Assembly: GCF_001691415.1 (NCBI RefSeq)
Contig: NZ_LRRR01000018.1
Coordinates: forward strand, 1-64,000
DNA length: 64,000 bases
Direction of reading: 5' to 3'
Origin: Pararhodobacter sp. CCB-MM2
Lineage (GTDB): Bacteria > Pseudomonadota > Alphaproteobacteria > Rhodobacterales > Rhodobacteraceae
A program made the position numbers and the translations under genes. Positions 1 to 11,543 of the stretch are shown piece after piece. Within the stretch, counting starts at the first letter, position 1. The number at the start of each line of letters is the position of its first letter. The notes beneath the pieces were generated by a model. That model saw only the letters and a program-made list of their open reading frames with translations. It was not told where the DNA came from and ran no database searches.

Positions 1-59
1 TCGATCAGCGAGGTCAGCGTGAGGCCCGACCGTCGCGGGGCAGGGACGAGGCTGGCCAT
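1..59 (-). CDS. exbD: ExbD biopolymer transport protein, N-terminal fragment
   Basis: Only the first 19 codons are in the window; the gene runs off the left edge. The ATG lies 5 bases after the stop of exbB, as expected for an exbB-exbD pair. The visible residues (MASLVPAPRR, then SGLTLTSLID) match the usual ExbD start, a short cytoplasmic tail leading into the single membrane helix that ends in an Asp. ExbD works with ExbB and TonB to power outer-membrane receptors using the proton gradient. The identification rests mainly on the neighbour and the short N-terminus. Confidence 0.75.
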   Translation of the reverse strand, partial: MASLVPAPRRSGLTLTSLI

Positions 60-64
60 CGGGA

Positions 65-706
65 TCAGCCCTCGGCGCCGACGCCGGCGCAGAGAGCGGT
101 GTCGATGATCCGCTCGGCCATCTGGGCTTCACGGGCGATACGGGCATCGAACCACGTCAGCACCAGCGAGGCCGGCATCGCCACGGCGAGGCCCACGGCG
201 GTGGTCAGCAGCGCCACCCAGATCCCGCCGGCCAGCGCCGAAGGGTCGACGGCGGCACCGGCCTGTTGCAGGCCTTGGAACGCCTCGATCATGCCCAGTA
301 CGGTGCCGAACAGGCCCAGTAGCGGGGCCACCTGCGCCACGGAGTCGAGCAGGCGCAGACCGGCGCCCAGACGGGCCAGCCGGGCCGAGGCCAGACCAGT
401 CAGTCGCGCGCGCAGGGCGCCCTCGTCATAAGCCGGCGCCTCGGCCGAGCGCAGGGCAGCGACGGCAACGCCCGCCAGATGCGAGGGCGCACCGGCAGCT
501 TCGCGCGTCGCACGCTCGGCCTCGCCCCGGTCCCAATCGGCGAGCGCTTTTTCCAACGCGCCGTGGCGACCGACGCCAAGCCGCAGGAATTGCACCAGTT
601 TCGCCAGGATCAGCGCCAGCGCGATCATCGACATGACGATCAGGATCATCACCACCGGGCCGCCCAGATCGGCGACGCGGCCGACGGCTTCGAAGATCAG
701 GTTCAT
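65..706 (-). CDS. exbB: ExbB/TolQ-family proton channel subunit
   Basis: This 213-residue protein has the MotA/TolQ/ExbB layout: one helix near the N-terminus (about residues 15-40), a cytoplasmic stretch, and two helices near the C-terminus (about 125-150 and 160-190) containing the conserved segment LLGLFGTVLGMIEAF. It should form the inner-membrane proton channel with ExbD and TonB. Its start overlaps the stop of the preceding exported-protein gene by 4 bases (ATGA), so the genes are translationally coupled. Divergence from the hmu genes indicates that it energises the haem receptor HmuR. A TolQ role is less likely because no tol-pal genes are present. Confidence 0.9.
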   Translation of the reverse strand: MNLIFEAVGRVADLGGPVVMILIVMSMIALALILAKLVQFLRLGVGRHGALEKALADWDRGEAERATREAAGAPSHLAGVAVAALRSAEAPAYDEGALRARLTGLASARLARLGAGLRLLDSVAQVAPLLGLFGTVLGMIEAFQGLQQAGAAVDPSALAGGIWVALLTTAVGLAVAMPASLVLTWFDARIAREAQMAERIIDTALCAGVGAEG

Positions 707-1104
707 TGCAGCACCTCGACCGGCACGCGGCTTTCCAGCGCGAGGGGCTCGGCGCAGACGGCGCTGTCGGGTTCGCAGGCGGAGACGCCGTTGACCAGCA
801 GGCGCGAGAGATTGTCACAGGCGAGGCCCGCGATCTCGAAAGAGCGCACCCGCATCCGGGCGGCGGGCAGGTCCTGCAGATCCAAGAGCGTCAGTGCCGC
901 GACCTGACCGCCCGCGTCGAACAGTACTGCCTCCAGCACCAGCCGCTGCAGATCCGTCTCGGAATCGTTCTGGGCCACGAAGACCATCTGGCAGGCCCCG
1001 TCGCGCGGATGCAGCGCATTCAGCTCCAGCCGCACGGGCTCGGCATGGGCCGCCCCCGCGGCACAGGTCACAACAAGGGGGAGGATTCGGGATAGAGTCG
1101 CCAT
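703..1104 (-). CDS. Small exported protein of the haem-uptake locus, unknown function
   Basis: A 133-residue protein with a clear Sec signal peptide (MATLSRILPLVVTCAAGAAHA) and four cysteines in the mature part, which could form disulphides in the periplasm. I chose the ATG at 1104 because the signal peptide begins there; the frame stays open upstream to 1194, but that stretch does not look coding. No family is recognised with confidence. It is the first gene of the exbB-exbD operon and overlaps exbB by 4 bases, so a periplasmic role in TonB-dependent uptake is the natural inference. Confidence 0.7.
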   Translation of the reverse strand: MATLSRILPLVVTCAAGAAHAEPVRLELNALHPRDGACQMVFVAQNDSETDLQRLVLEAVLFDAGGQVAALTLLDLQDLPAARMRVRSFEIAGLACDNLSRLLVNGVSACEPDSAVCAEPLALESRVPVEVLQ

Positions 1105-1339
1105 GTCTGCTCCGTAATCGGTCAGGGCCTGAAACACGTTGCTGGCTGGCCGGATCGGGCCTTGGCTGGCGAAGAGGCGGAAAGCGTTAAGCAAATTTCC
1201 GCTTGCATGTTTTCGCTAGAATGACCTACAGAAATTGTCAAGTAAGGCGCCGCCTCAAATCGGACGCCTCGCGCCATCCAGCCCTTTCGCCAGAGCCGCG
1301 CAGAGAAACCTGCCTCTTTGTGACCCGAAAGGACTGCCG
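1105..1339. promoter_or_regulatory. Divergent promoter region between exbB operon and hmuS
   Basis: This 235-base gap separates two divergent haem-uptake transcription units and must hold both promoters. It is relatively AT-rich around 1190-1240, including the stretch AAATTTCCGC and the segment CTAGAATGACC. Iron control by Fur, Irr or RirA is expected for this locus, but I could not identify a convincing full operator by eye. Confidence 0.4.
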
Positions 1340-2416
1340 ATGAGCACTCTCGTCGTTGATGAACCCGCGACCCTGCGCGCGGCCCGTGCCGAGAACCCGA
1401 AAAGCCGCGCCCGTGATCTGGCCGAGACGCTGGGTGTGACCGAAGCCCATCTGGTCGCCGCCATGGTCGACGGGGTGGAGGTCGTCCGCATCGACGCGGA
1501 TCTGGACCGGCTGATCCCGGCCGTGCAGACCCTCGGCCCGGTTCTGGCGCTGACCCGTAACGACAGCTGCGTGCATGAGCGTGACGGCAGCTACCTCGAT
1601 TTCCGGGCGGGGGCGCATGCGGCGATGGTGCTGGGGCCGGACATCGACCTGCGCATGTTCCCGCGCCATTGGGTCCATGCCTTTGCCGTGCGCGAGGGCG
1701 AGAAGCGTTCGGTTCAGGTCTTCGATGCGGCGGGCGATGCGGTGCACAAGGTGCATCTGCGACCGGCCTCGGATGTCGCGGCTTTTGACGCCTTGGTGAC
1801 GGCCCTGCGTCTTGAGGACCAATCCGACCGGCTGGAGACAGCGCCGCGCGCGCCGGTCGAAGCCGCGAAAGGCAACCCCGAGAAGCTGGAGATCCTGCGC
1901 AAGGAATGGGACGGCATGACCGACACCCATCAGTTCCTGCGCCTGACGTCGAAGCTGAAGATGAACCGCCTCGGCGCCTATCGCATCATCGGCGAGCCCT
2001 ATGCCAAGCTTCTGCAACCCGAGGCCCTGAACGAGGCCCTCCGCCGTGCCGCGCATGATCAGGTGCCGGTGATGATCTTCGTCGGCAATGCCGGCTGCAT
2101 CCAGATCCACGCCGGTGCGATCCACCGGGTCGAGCCAATGGGGCCGTGGATGAACGTCCTCGATCCCGGCTTCAACCTGCACCTGCGCGCCGATCACGTG
2201 GCCGAGGTCTGGCTGGTGCGCAAACCGACGCGGCACGGGCTGGCGATCTCGATCGAGGCCTTCGATGCGCGCGGCGCGTTGATCCTGCAGATGTTCGGCC
2301 AGCGCGAGGCCGGCTCCGAACAGGCGGACGATGCGGCCGATGCCTCGGGTCCGCTGCCGGGCACGCTGGGCTGGGCGGCGCTGACCGGGGCGCTGGCTGC
2401 CGAGATGGGGGCCTGA
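1340..2416 (+). CDS. hmuS: Haem-degrading/haem-trafficking factor HmuS
   Basis: A 358-residue member of the HemS/HmuS/ChuS family, cytoplasmic proteins that accept haem from the ABC importer and traffic or degrade it. The family has two similar halves; here they are about residues 10-170 and 190-345, the second containing the conserved stretch VGNAGCIQIHAGAI. The start at 1340 is preceded by AAAGGA at 1328-1333; an in-frame TTG at 1235 lies in poor coding sequence. It is the first gene of hmuSTUV-hmuR, with only 3 bases before hmuT. Confidence 0.93.
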   Translation: MSTLVVDEPATLRAARAENPKSRARDLAETLGVTEAHLVAAMVDGVEVVRIDADLDRLIPAVQTLGPVLALTRNDSCVHERDGSYLDFRAGAHAAMVLGPDIDLRMFPRHWVHAFAVREGEKRSVQVFDAAGDAVHKVHLRPASDVAAFDALVTALRLEDQSDRLETAPRAPVEAAKGNPEKLEILRKEWDGMTDTHQFLRLTSKLKMNRLGAYRIIGEPYAKLLQPEALNEALRRAAHDQVPVMIFVGNAGCIQIHAGAIHRVEPMGPWMNVLDPGFNLHLRADHVAEVWLVRKPTRHGLAISIEAFDARGALILQMFGQREAGSEQADDAADASGPLPGTLGWAALTGALAAEMGA

Positions 2417-2419
2417 GCG

Positions 2420-3238
2420 ATGCGTTCGCTGGCTTTGACCCTTGCCCTCGGCCTGATCGCCGGGCCCACCTTGGCGCAGGAGCGCGTGATTGTCGCCGGC
2501 TCGGCGCTGGGCGAGATCGTCGCGGCACTAGGCGCTGAGGACCGTCTGGTCGGGCGCGACACGACGGTGATGTACCCGGAAACGCTGACCAATCTGCCGG
2601 ACATCGGCTATCTGCGCGCTCTCTCGGCCGAGGGGCTGCTGTCCTTGGGGCCGGATCTGATTCTGGCCGATGCCGATGCCGGCCCGCCGGAAACACTGGC
2701 GCTGGTCGAGGCGACCGAGGTGCCGGTGGTCCGCATCGAGGCCGGCTTCACCGAGGCCGGCGTTCTGGAACGGATCGACCGCGTGGCCGAGGCCCTTTCA
2801 GTCGATGCCACGGCCCTGCGCGCGCAGGTCACCGGCGATTTCGCCGAGCTGGCGCAGGCACGGGCCGAGGCCGCGCCGGTGCGGGCGATCTTCATCCTCT
2901 CGGCTGCGGGCGGGCGCGTGCTGGCCTCGGGGCAGGGGACGGCGGCGGACGGGATCTTCCAACTCGCCGGGATCGAGAACGCGGTGACCGGGTTCGAAGG
3001 CTACCGCCCGCTCAGCGACGAGGCGCTGGTGGCCGCCGCGCCCGAGGCGATCGTGATGATGACCCGCACCGGTGACCACGCGTTGACCGATGCGCAGATC
3101 CGCGCCCATCCGGCGCTGGGCCTGACCCCGGCGGCCGAGGCCGGTCGGATCCTTCGTATGGACGGGGTCTATCTGCTGGGCTTCGGTCCGCGCACGCCCG
3201 CCGCCGCGCGGGACCTGATGGACGCGCTGGGGGGCTGA
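2420..3238 (+). CDS. hmuT: Periplasmic haem-binding protein HmuT
   Basis: A 272-residue substrate-binding protein of the haem ABC importer, with a Sec signal peptide ending near residue 19 (GLIAGPTLAQ). The mature N-terminus shows the hallmark run GSALGEIVAALG followed by RDTTVMYPE, where the Tyr is the usual haem ligand of this family. It should carry haem from the outer-membrane receptor to HmuU. The ATG is 3 bases after the hmuS stop and the permease gene follows 3 bases later, a tight operon. Confidence 0.93.
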   Translation: MRSLALTLALGLIAGPTLAQERVIVAGSALGEIVAALGAEDRLVGRDTTVMYPETLTNLPDIGYLRALSAEGLLSLGPDLILADADAGPPETLALVEATEVPVVRIEAGFTEAGVLERIDRVAEALSVDATALRAQVTGDFAELAQARAEAAPVRAIFILSAAGGRVLASGQGTAADGIFQLAGIENAVTGFEGYRPLSDEALVAAAPEAIVMMTRTGDHALTDAQIRAHPALGLTPAAEAGRILRMDGVYLLGFGPRTPAAARDLMDALGG

Positions 3239-3241
3239 GGC

Positions 3242-4291
3242 ATGGTCGCGCTGCGCTTCACCGCCAACCCCGGCGACCGCGCGCCCCGCGCAAGGCTGGC
3301 GCTTTGGGCGCTGGGCCTGTTGCTGCTGCTCACCGGCGCCGTCTCGCTGGCCGTGGGCGCGGCCGGCGTGTCGCTGCCGCAGGTCTTAGCCGACTGGCTC
3401 TCCGGCGATGGGGTGGGGCTGCGCGAGCGGGTGATCCTGACGGACATCCGCCTGCCGCGCCTTCTGACCGGCGCCTTGGTCGGGGCCTCGCTCGCGGTGT
3501 CGGGTGCGCTGATGCAGGGGCTGTTCCGCAACCCGCTGGCCGATCCGGGCCTGATCGGCGTCAGCGCAGGCGCCGGGTTGGGGGCAATCTGTGCCATCGT
3601 TCTGGGCGGGGTATTGCCTTTCGGCGGGCCGCATCTGGTGCCTCTGGCGGCCTTCCTCGGCGGCTGGGGCGTGACGATGATCCTCTACCGGATCTCGACC
3701 CGCGCAGGGCGGACCTCGGTCGCGACCATGCTGTTGGCCGGGATCGCGCTCGCGGCACTGGCGGGCGCAGGGCAGGGGGTTCTGATCGCCCGCGCTGATG
3801 ATGCGCAGCTGCGGGACCTGACTTTCTGGAACCTCGGCTCGTTGGCCGGGACGAGCTGGGCCAAGCTCTCCGTCGCCGGCCCGGTGATGCTGGCGGGGTT
3901 GATCGCCGCGCCGTTCCTCGCTCGGGCCCTGAACGCCCTGTCGCTGGGCGAGGCCGCTGCTATGCATCTGGGGATCCGGGTGCAGCGGGTGAAATCGGTG
4001 GCGGTGCTGGCCGTCGCGGCCTCGGTCGGGGCGGCGGTGGCGATCTCGGGCGGGGTCGGTTTCGTCGGCATCGTCGTGCCACACCTGTTGCGACTGGCGA
4101 TCGGCCCGGACCACCGCTTCCTGCTGCCGGCCTCGGCCCTTCTGGGTGCGGTGCTGCTGATCGGCGCGGATATGGTCGCGCGGGTGATCGTCGCCCCGGC
4201 CGAGTTGCCGATCGGCATCGTCACCGCATTGGCGGGTGCGCCGGTGTTCCTGTGGCTGTTGCTGCGCAAGCGCGGATTGGTGGACCTGTGA
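3242..4291 (+). CDS. hmuU: Haem ABC transporter permease HmuU
   Basis: A 349-residue FecCD-family permease with about ten hydrophobic helices. Family features include IRLPRLLTGALVGASLAVSG, the RNPLADPGLIGVS segment and the GGVGFVGIVVPHLLR segment near residue 270, which contacts the ATPase. It forms the inner-membrane channel for haem with HmuT and HmuV. Its stop codon overlaps the hmuV start by one base (TGATG), so translation is coupled. Confidence 0.93.
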   Translation: MVALRFTANPGDRAPRARLALWALGLLLLLTGAVSLAVGAAGVSLPQVLADWLSGDGVGLRERVILTDIRLPRLLTGALVGASLAVSGALMQGLFRNPLADPGLIGVSAGAGLGAICAIVLGGVLPFGGPHLVPLAAFLGGWGVTMILYRISTRAGRTSVATMLLAGIALAALAGAGQGVLIARADDAQLRDLTFWNLGSLAGTSWAKLSVAGPVMLAGLIAAPFLARALNALSLGEAAAMHLGIRVQRVKSVAVLAVAASVGAAVAISGGVGFVGIVVPHLLRLAIGPDHRFLLPASALLGAVLLIGADMVARVIVAPAELPIGIVTALAGAPVFLWLLLRKRGLVDL

Positions 4292-5073
4292 TGCTGCAAG
4301 CCCTTGATCTGCATGTCTCACTGAACCGGCAGGAGATCCTGCGCGGCCTCGATTTCACCGCCCATGCTGGCGCGCTGACCTGCATCGTCGGGCCCAATGG
4401 CTCGGGCAAGACGACCTTGTTGAAAGCTCTGACCGGTGAGCTGCCTTATGCCGGGCAGGTCAGGCTGGACGGCACCGACCTGTCCCGCCAGCGGCCCGAG
4501 GATCTGGCGCAACGCCGAGCCGTGCTGCCGCAATCCATGCCGCTGGCCTTTCCCTTCACGGTGCTCGAGATCGTTCGGCTGGGCCTCACCGGCGCCACCG
4601 CGTTGTCGGCGCAGGCCGCCGATCTGCCGCGTCGCGCGCTGGCCCGCGTGGGGCTTGAAGGCTACGAGGGGCGGCTGTTCCAGCAGCTTTCGGGCGGCGA
4701 GCAGCAACGGGCCCATTTGGCGCGGGTGCTGTTGCAGGTCTGGCAGCCCGTGGTCGACGGCCAGCCGCGCTGGCTGTTCCTCGACGAGCCCGTCGCCGCC
4801 TTGGACATCGGTCATCAGCTGCAGGTGATGCGGCTGGCGCAGGATTTCGCCCGCGCGGGGGGCGGCGTCGTGGCCGTAATGCACGACCTCAACCTGACCG
4901 CCTTGTTCGCGGATGCCGTCTGCCTGATGCAGGCCGGACGCGTGCTTGCGACCGGCGCGCCCGGCGCGGTCTTCACCGATCAGACCCTGAGCACGGCCTA
5001 TGGCTGCGCGCTGAAGGTCTCGACGCCCCCGCCCGGCGGCGGCGTCTACATCTTGCCACAGGCAGCCGCCTGA
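4291..5073 (+). CDS. hmuV: Haem ABC transporter ATPase HmuV
   Basis: A 260-residue ABC ATPase. The Walker A motif GPNGSGKTT, the signature LSGGEQQR and the Walker B WLFLDEP are all intact, and the H-loop His is in VVAVMHDLN. It drives haem import with HmuTU. The ATG at 4291 overlaps the hmuU stop; a start 13 codons upstream would lie wholly inside hmuU and is not needed. Confidence 0.94.
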   Translation: MLQALDLHVSLNRQEILRGLDFTAHAGALTCIVGPNGSGKTTLLKALTGELPYAGQVRLDGTDLSRQRPEDLAQRRAVLPQSMPLAFPFTVLEIVRLGLTGATALSAQAADLPRRALARVGLEGYEGRLFQQLSGGEQQRAHLARVLLQVWQPVVDGQPRWLFLDEPVAALDIGHQLQVMRLAQDFARAGGGVVAVMHDLNLTALFADAVCLMQAGRVLATGAPGAVFTDQTLSTAYGCALKVSTPPPGGGVYILPQAAA

Positions 5074-5125
5074 GACATCCAGCCAGCGTCCCGCCAGCAC
5101 CAACAACAAAGGAAATGGGGGACCC

Positions 5126-7210
5126 ATGTCACCGAAATTCCGGCACGTCTGTGCCGTCTCCACGCTGGCGCTGACGACCGCGCTGGCGATGCCCGCCACC
5201 GCCCAAACGGCGGGCGAGGGCGTCTTCACCATGCTCGGCCGGATCATCCTCGGCGCCGGTCGCGCGCGGGTCGCGCTCGACACACCGCAGGCCGTGACGG
5301 CGCTGGAAACCGAGGATCTGGAGCGCGAGCAAGCCTCGACGCCCGGCGATCTGCTCCGCGCTGTGCCGGGGGCCGAGGCTTTTGGCGGCTCGGCCATGAC
5401 CGGGCAGTTTCTCAACATTCGGGGTGTCGGCACCTCGACCTCGTCCGACGAGAACCGCATCGTCGTCACCGTCGACGGCGTGCAGAAATACTTCGAGCAA
5501 TACCGCGTCGGCTCGCATTTCGGCGAGCCTGAGCTCTATCGCCGGGTCGAGGTCCTGCGCGGGCCGGGCTCGTCGATGCTGTACGGCTCGGGCGCGATCG
5601 GCGGCGTCGTGGCCTTCGAGACCCGCGAGGCCTCGGACTTCCTGACCGAAGGGTCCGACACCGCCATCCGCCTGCGCGCGGGCGGAAATTCCAATGGTGA
5701 GGGGCACTTCGGCTCGATCATCATGGCCCATCGCTTCAATGACCGGGTCGAGATGCTGGCCGCGTTGACCCGCCGTTTCGAGGGCGATTACGAGGATGGT
5801 GACGGCACCACGGTGACCGGATCGAACATGGATTCGATCTCGGGTCTGGTCAGCGGATCGGTGCGACTGTCAGACGAATCCGAGCAGGTTCTGCGCTTCT
5901 CGGCCTCGCGCTGGACCACCGAGGGCGAGCAGGTGCCTTATTCGGCCTATGGCAATTTTTCGATCTTCGGCAATGTCGACCGGACCGTCGTCGATGAGAG
6001 CGCGCAGATCACTTGGGAAAACCCGGCCTCGGACAATCCGTGGGTGGACGCCCGTGTTCAACTCGCCTGGACCCGCAGCCAAACCGATCAGACCAACGCC
6101 ACCAACTACCCGGGCCATCCCTTCGCGCCGCCTTACGGCCTGTGGCAGGATTCGACCTATGCCTATGAGGGGCTGAGCCTCGATGCGCGCAACACCGTGA
6201 CGATGCGGGGCGAGGGTTGGGAGAACTACCTGACCTTCGGCGCGACCGTCGCGCAGCGCGACCGCTTCACCGAAGTGGGCGGCGGCGGCTATGCCTCGCA
6301 GCCGGGCGGGACCAGCGACACCTATGGCCTGTATCTGCAAAACGAGCTGATCGTGAACCAGCGCCTGACCGTGCTGTCGGCTCTGCGCTATGACCGCACG
6401 CGACTGGAGGCGACCTCGGGCGCGGATGCAAGCCTGCTGAACCAGCCGATCATGCATTCCGGCACCGCCGCCTCGCTGGCCCTGCATTACGAGCTGAACG
6501 AGGCCTGGTCGGTGTTCGGCTCGCTCGCCCGCACCACCCGCCTGCCGACGATCGACGAGGTCTTCGACAGCGCCGATCCCACCGCGACCGACCCGCTGGG
6601 CCTGCGGCCCGAACATGCGCGCACGGTCGAGCTGGGCTTCTCGTGGACCGGGCGTGATGTCTTCGCGGGCGGCGATGGGCTGGAGGTGAAGGTCACGGCG
6701 TTCAACAACCAGTTCACCGACATGATCACCCGGACCGGAGGGGGCGTGCCCTTCACCAACATCGGCCGCGCCCGTATCCGCGGGGTGGAGCTGGAAGCCA
6801 GCTACGAGAGCGCCCGTTGGTTCGGCCGCGCCGCGGCCTCGGCCATTGAGGGCGAGAACCAAGTCTCGGGCGCGGTGTTGGGCTCGACCCCGGCGAACCA
6901 GATCACGCTGGAAGTGGGGCACCGGCTCCCGAGCCGCAACGTCGAATTCGGCTGGCGCGGCACCTTCGCGCAGGGGATGACGGTGGCCTCGGGCGATTAT
7001 GTGCCGGGCTACGGCGTGCATGACCTGTTCGTCACCTGGCGCCCGACGCAGGGCGTGCTGCGCGATCTGGAAGTGCAGCTGGCGGTCAACAACATCTTCG
7101 ACCGCTATTACTACAACGCGCTGGATGTGGGCGCCTATGGCTATGCTTATTCCAACCCGCGCGCGGGCCGCGATGTGCGCCTGACCCTGGGTCGGACGAT
7201 CAACTTCTGA
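5126..7210 (+). CDS. hmuR: TonB-dependent haem receptor HmuR
   Basis: A 694-residue outer-membrane beta-barrel receptor. It has a signal peptide ending near residue 27 (LAMPATAQT), a plug domain at about 50-170 (VRGPGSSMLYGSGAIGG-like segment), a barrel, and a C-terminal Phe (RLTLGRTINF) typical of BamA substrates. The segment LRPEHARTVELGF corresponds to the NPNL-region signature of haem receptors. It lies 52 bases downstream of hmuV, preceded by AAAGGAAATGGGG, so it is probably the last gene of the operon. It ends only 4 bases from the convergent oxyR stop, leaving no space for an intergenic terminator. Confidence 0.92.
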   Translation: MSPKFRHVCAVSTLALTTALAMPATAQTAGEGVFTMLGRIILGAGRARVALDTPQAVTALETEDLEREQASTPGDLLRAVPGAEAFGGSAMTGQFLNIRGVGTSTSSDENRIVVTVDGVQKYFEQYRVGSHFGEPELYRRVEVLRGPGSSMLYGSGAIGGVVAFETREASDFLTEGSDTAIRLRAGGNSNGEGHFGSIIMAHRFNDRVEMLAALTRRFEGDYEDGDGTTVTGSNMDSISGLVSGSVRLSDESEQVLRFSASRWTTEGEQVPYSAYGNFSIFGNVDRTVVDESAQITWENPASDNPWVDARVQLAWTRSQTDQTNATNYPGHPFAPPYGLWQDSTYAYEGLSLDARNTVTMRGEGWENYLTFGATVAQRDRFTEVGGGGYASQPGGTSDTYGLYLQNELIVNQRLTVLSALRYDRTRLEATSGADASLLNQPIMHSGTAASLALHYELNEAWSVFGSLARTTRLPTIDEVFDSADPTATDPLGLRPEHARTVELGFSWTGRDVFAGGDGLEVKVTAFNNQFTDMITRTGGGVPFTNIGRARIRGVELEASYESARWFGRAAASAIEGENQVSGAVLGSTPANQITLEVGHRLPSRNVEFGWRGTFAQGMTVASGDYVPGYGVHDLFVTWRPTQGVLRDLEVQLAVNNIFDRYYYNALDVGAYGYAYSNPRAGRDVRLTLGRTINF

Positions 7211-7214
7211 TCGC

Positions 7215-8132
7215 TCAGGCCACGATCTCGATGCGGCCGGGCAATTGCTCGGCCGTTTCGCGTACCACCTCGGCGATCTGCATCAGCTGCTTGGCCAAGG
7301 GGCTGGAATTGCGCCAGATCATGCCGATCATCCGGCGCGGCTGAGGGTCCGGGAAGCGGGTCACGGCCACATCGGCTGATCGGGTTTCGACCGCCACCGC
7401 CATCTCGGGGATCAGGGTCACGCCGATGCCGGCGCCGACCATCTGCACCAGCGTCGACAGGGACGAGCCGTCGAGCAGCTCGCGTGGGGCGGCGCTTTGC
7501 AGGTTGCAGAAACTTAGCGCCTGATCGCGGAAGCAATGGCCTTCCTCCAACAGCAGAAGGCGCATCTCGCGCAGAAGGTCCGGGGTGGGGACGGGCAGGT
7601 TGGCCTCTGAGCGCGGGCGGACCAGCACAAAATCCTCGGAGAACAGCGCGACCTCGGTGAAGGCGGGCTCCGACACCGGCAGGGCGACGATGGCCGTGTC
7701 CAGGCGCCCCTCGTGCAGCTCGTGCAGCAGTTTCGGCGTCACAGTCTCGCGCACATGGATGTCGAGATCGGCGTTCATCTGCGTCAGCCGCCCGATCAGC
7801 GCCGGCAGCAGATAGGGCGCGATGGTCGGAATCACCCCGAGGCGCAGCCGCCCCACCAGCCGCTCGCGCGAGGCGCGGGCGAGGTCTTCCAGCTCATCCA
7901 CCGCGCACAGGATCTCGCGCACGCGGCCGGCGAACTCCTCGCCGAAGGCGGTGAGGCGCACCTGACGCGCCCCCCTCTCGAACAGGGCCGAGCCGAGGTT
8001 CTCCTCCATCTCCTTGATCTGCATGGACAAAGCCGGTTGCGAGATGGCGCAGACATCCGCCGCCCGGCCGAAATGCCCGTGACGGGCGAGGGCCTCGAAA
8101 TAGCGGAACTGGCGGAGGGTGAGGTTTATCAT
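7215..8132 (-). CDS. oxyR: Peroxide-sensing LysR-type regulator OxyR
   Basis: A 305-residue LysR regulator with an N-terminal winged helix (about residues 4-62) and an effector domain. The redox signature is present: GHCFRDQALSFC, with Cys200 and Cys209 matching the disulphide-forming pair of OxyR. H2O2 oxidises this pair and turns on defence genes. It diverges from katG, the classical target, across a 176-base gap. The cysteine pair makes the assignment much firmer than a generic LysR call. Confidence 0.94.
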   Translation of the reverse strand: MINLTLRQFRYFEALARHGHFGRAADVCAISQPALSMQIKEMEENLGSALFERGARQVRLTAFGEEFAGRVREILCAVDELEDLARASRERLVGRLRLGVIPTIAPYLLPALIGRLTQMNADLDIHVRETVTPKLLHELHEGRLDTAIVALPVSEPAFTEVALFSEDFVLVRPRSEANLPVPTPDLLREMRLLLLEEGHCFRDQALSFCNLQSAAPRELLDGSSLSTLVQMVGAGIGVTLIPEMAVAVETRSADVAVTRFPDPQPRRMIGMIWRNSSPLAKQLMQIAEVVRETAEQLPGRIEIVA

Positions 8133-10474
<2,342 letters not shown>

Positions 10475-10491
10475 GCGATCTGACCTAAGGA

Positions 10492-10524
10492 AACGGGCGC
10501 GACCGAAAGGCCGCGCCCGTTTTC
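10492..10524 (+). terminator. Rho-independent terminator after katG
   Basis: ACGGGCGCG (10493-10501) pairs with CGCGCCCGT (10512-10520); an inner CC/GG pair closes a GAAA loop, and T-rich TTTTCATTTT follows. It can also act on the minus strand for galE, but the T-run is better on the plus side. Confidence 0.85.
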
Positions 10525-10544
10525 ATTTTCGCCGGGAGGGGGCC

Positions 10545-11531
10545 TCAGCCCGCGTAGCCGCCCGTCTTGTGCCAGGTCCAGGCGTCCTTGATCATCACCT
10601 TGAGCGAGGACCGCGCCGGGTCCCAGCCCAGCTCGTTCAGCGCCGCATGGCTGCCCGACACCAGCGCCGTCGCGTCGCCGCCCCGGCGGGGGCCATAGCG
10701 ATGCGGCACCTTGTGGCCCGTCGCCGCGCGGGCATGGCCGATCACTTCCTTGACCGTGAAACCCGCGCCGGTGCCGAGGTTGAACACCCGGCTCTCCTTG
10801 CCGTCGAGCAGCCATTCAAGGCCCAGCACATGCGCCTCGACCAGATCCATCACATGGACATAGTCGCGGATGCAGGTGCCGTCATGGGTGTCGTAATCGT
10901 CGCCATGGATCACCAGTTCGGGCCGCTGGCCGTCGATGGCCTCCAGCATCACCGGGATCAGATGCGTCTCGGGGCGGTGGCATTCGCCAACCTCGCCCTC
11001 GGGGTCGGCACCCGCCACGTTAAAATAGCGGAAGATGACGGTGCGCAGCCCATGCGCCGCGCGGAAATCGCGGAGGATTTCCTCGACCGCGCGTTTGGAC
11101 GAGCCATAGGCGTTGATCGGCTGCTGCGTACTGTCCTCGGTCAGAAGCACCCCGTCCTGCTCACCATAGGTGGCGCAGGTCGAGGAGAAGACGAAGTCCA
11201 GAACGCCGTTCGCCACCGCGGCCTCGGCCAGCGAGAGCGAGCCCATCACGTTGTTGCGCCAGTATTTTCCGGGGTCGGACATGGCCTCGCCGACTTGGCT
11301 GAAGGCGGCGAAATGCATCACCGCCACCGGCTTGTACTCGGCGAAGGCCGCATCCAGCGCGGCCCGGTCCATCAGGTCGCCCTGCACTAAGGGGCCGTAT
11401 TTGACCGCCTGCGCCCAGCCGGTCGAGAGATTGTCGTAGGTGACGGGCACATAGCCCTTCGCGGACAGAACTTTACAGGCGTGCGAGCCGATATAGCCCG
11501 CACCCCCCGTTACCAATACATGCTTCGTCAT
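10545..11531 (-). CDS. galE: UDP-glucose 4-epimerase GalE
   Basis: A 328-residue extended short-chain dehydrogenase. The NAD-binding motif GGAGYIGSH is at the N-terminus and the catalytic YGSSK (Tyr-x3-Lys) lies near residue 145, after SSTCATYGE. It interconverts UDP-glucose and UDP-galactose for polysaccharide synthesis. It follows galU by 12 bases, so both form a nucleotide-sugar operon, possibly feeding exopolysaccharide made by the sugar transferase at 29131-30660. Confidence 0.94.
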   Translation of the reverse strand: MTKHVLVTGGAGYIGSHACKVLSAKGYVPVTYDNLSTGWAQAVKYGPLVQGDLMDRAALDAAFAEYKPVAVMHFAAFSQVGEAMSDPGKYWRNNVMGSLSLAEAAVANGVLDFVFSSTCATYGEQDGVLLTEDSTQQPINAYGSSKRAVEEILRDFRAAHGLRTVIFRYFNVAGADPEGEVGECHRPETHLIPVMLEAIDGQRPELVIHGDDYDTHDGTCIRDYVHVMDLVEAHVLGLEWLLDGKESRVFNLGTGAGFTVKEVIGHARAATGHKVPHRYGPRRGGDATALVSGSHAALNELGWDPARSSLKVMIKDAWTWHKTGGYAG

Positions 11532-11543
11532 CTCCGAGGCCCT

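Noticed and set aside
1235..1339. TTG start giving a 35-residue N-terminal extension of HmuS
   Set aside because: The extension is not like the family and the ATG at 1340 has a good ribosome site.
5126..7210. HmuR as a generic siderophore receptor
   Set aside because: It is embedded in a complete haem ABC/HmuS operon and carries haem-receptor features, so haem is the better assignment.
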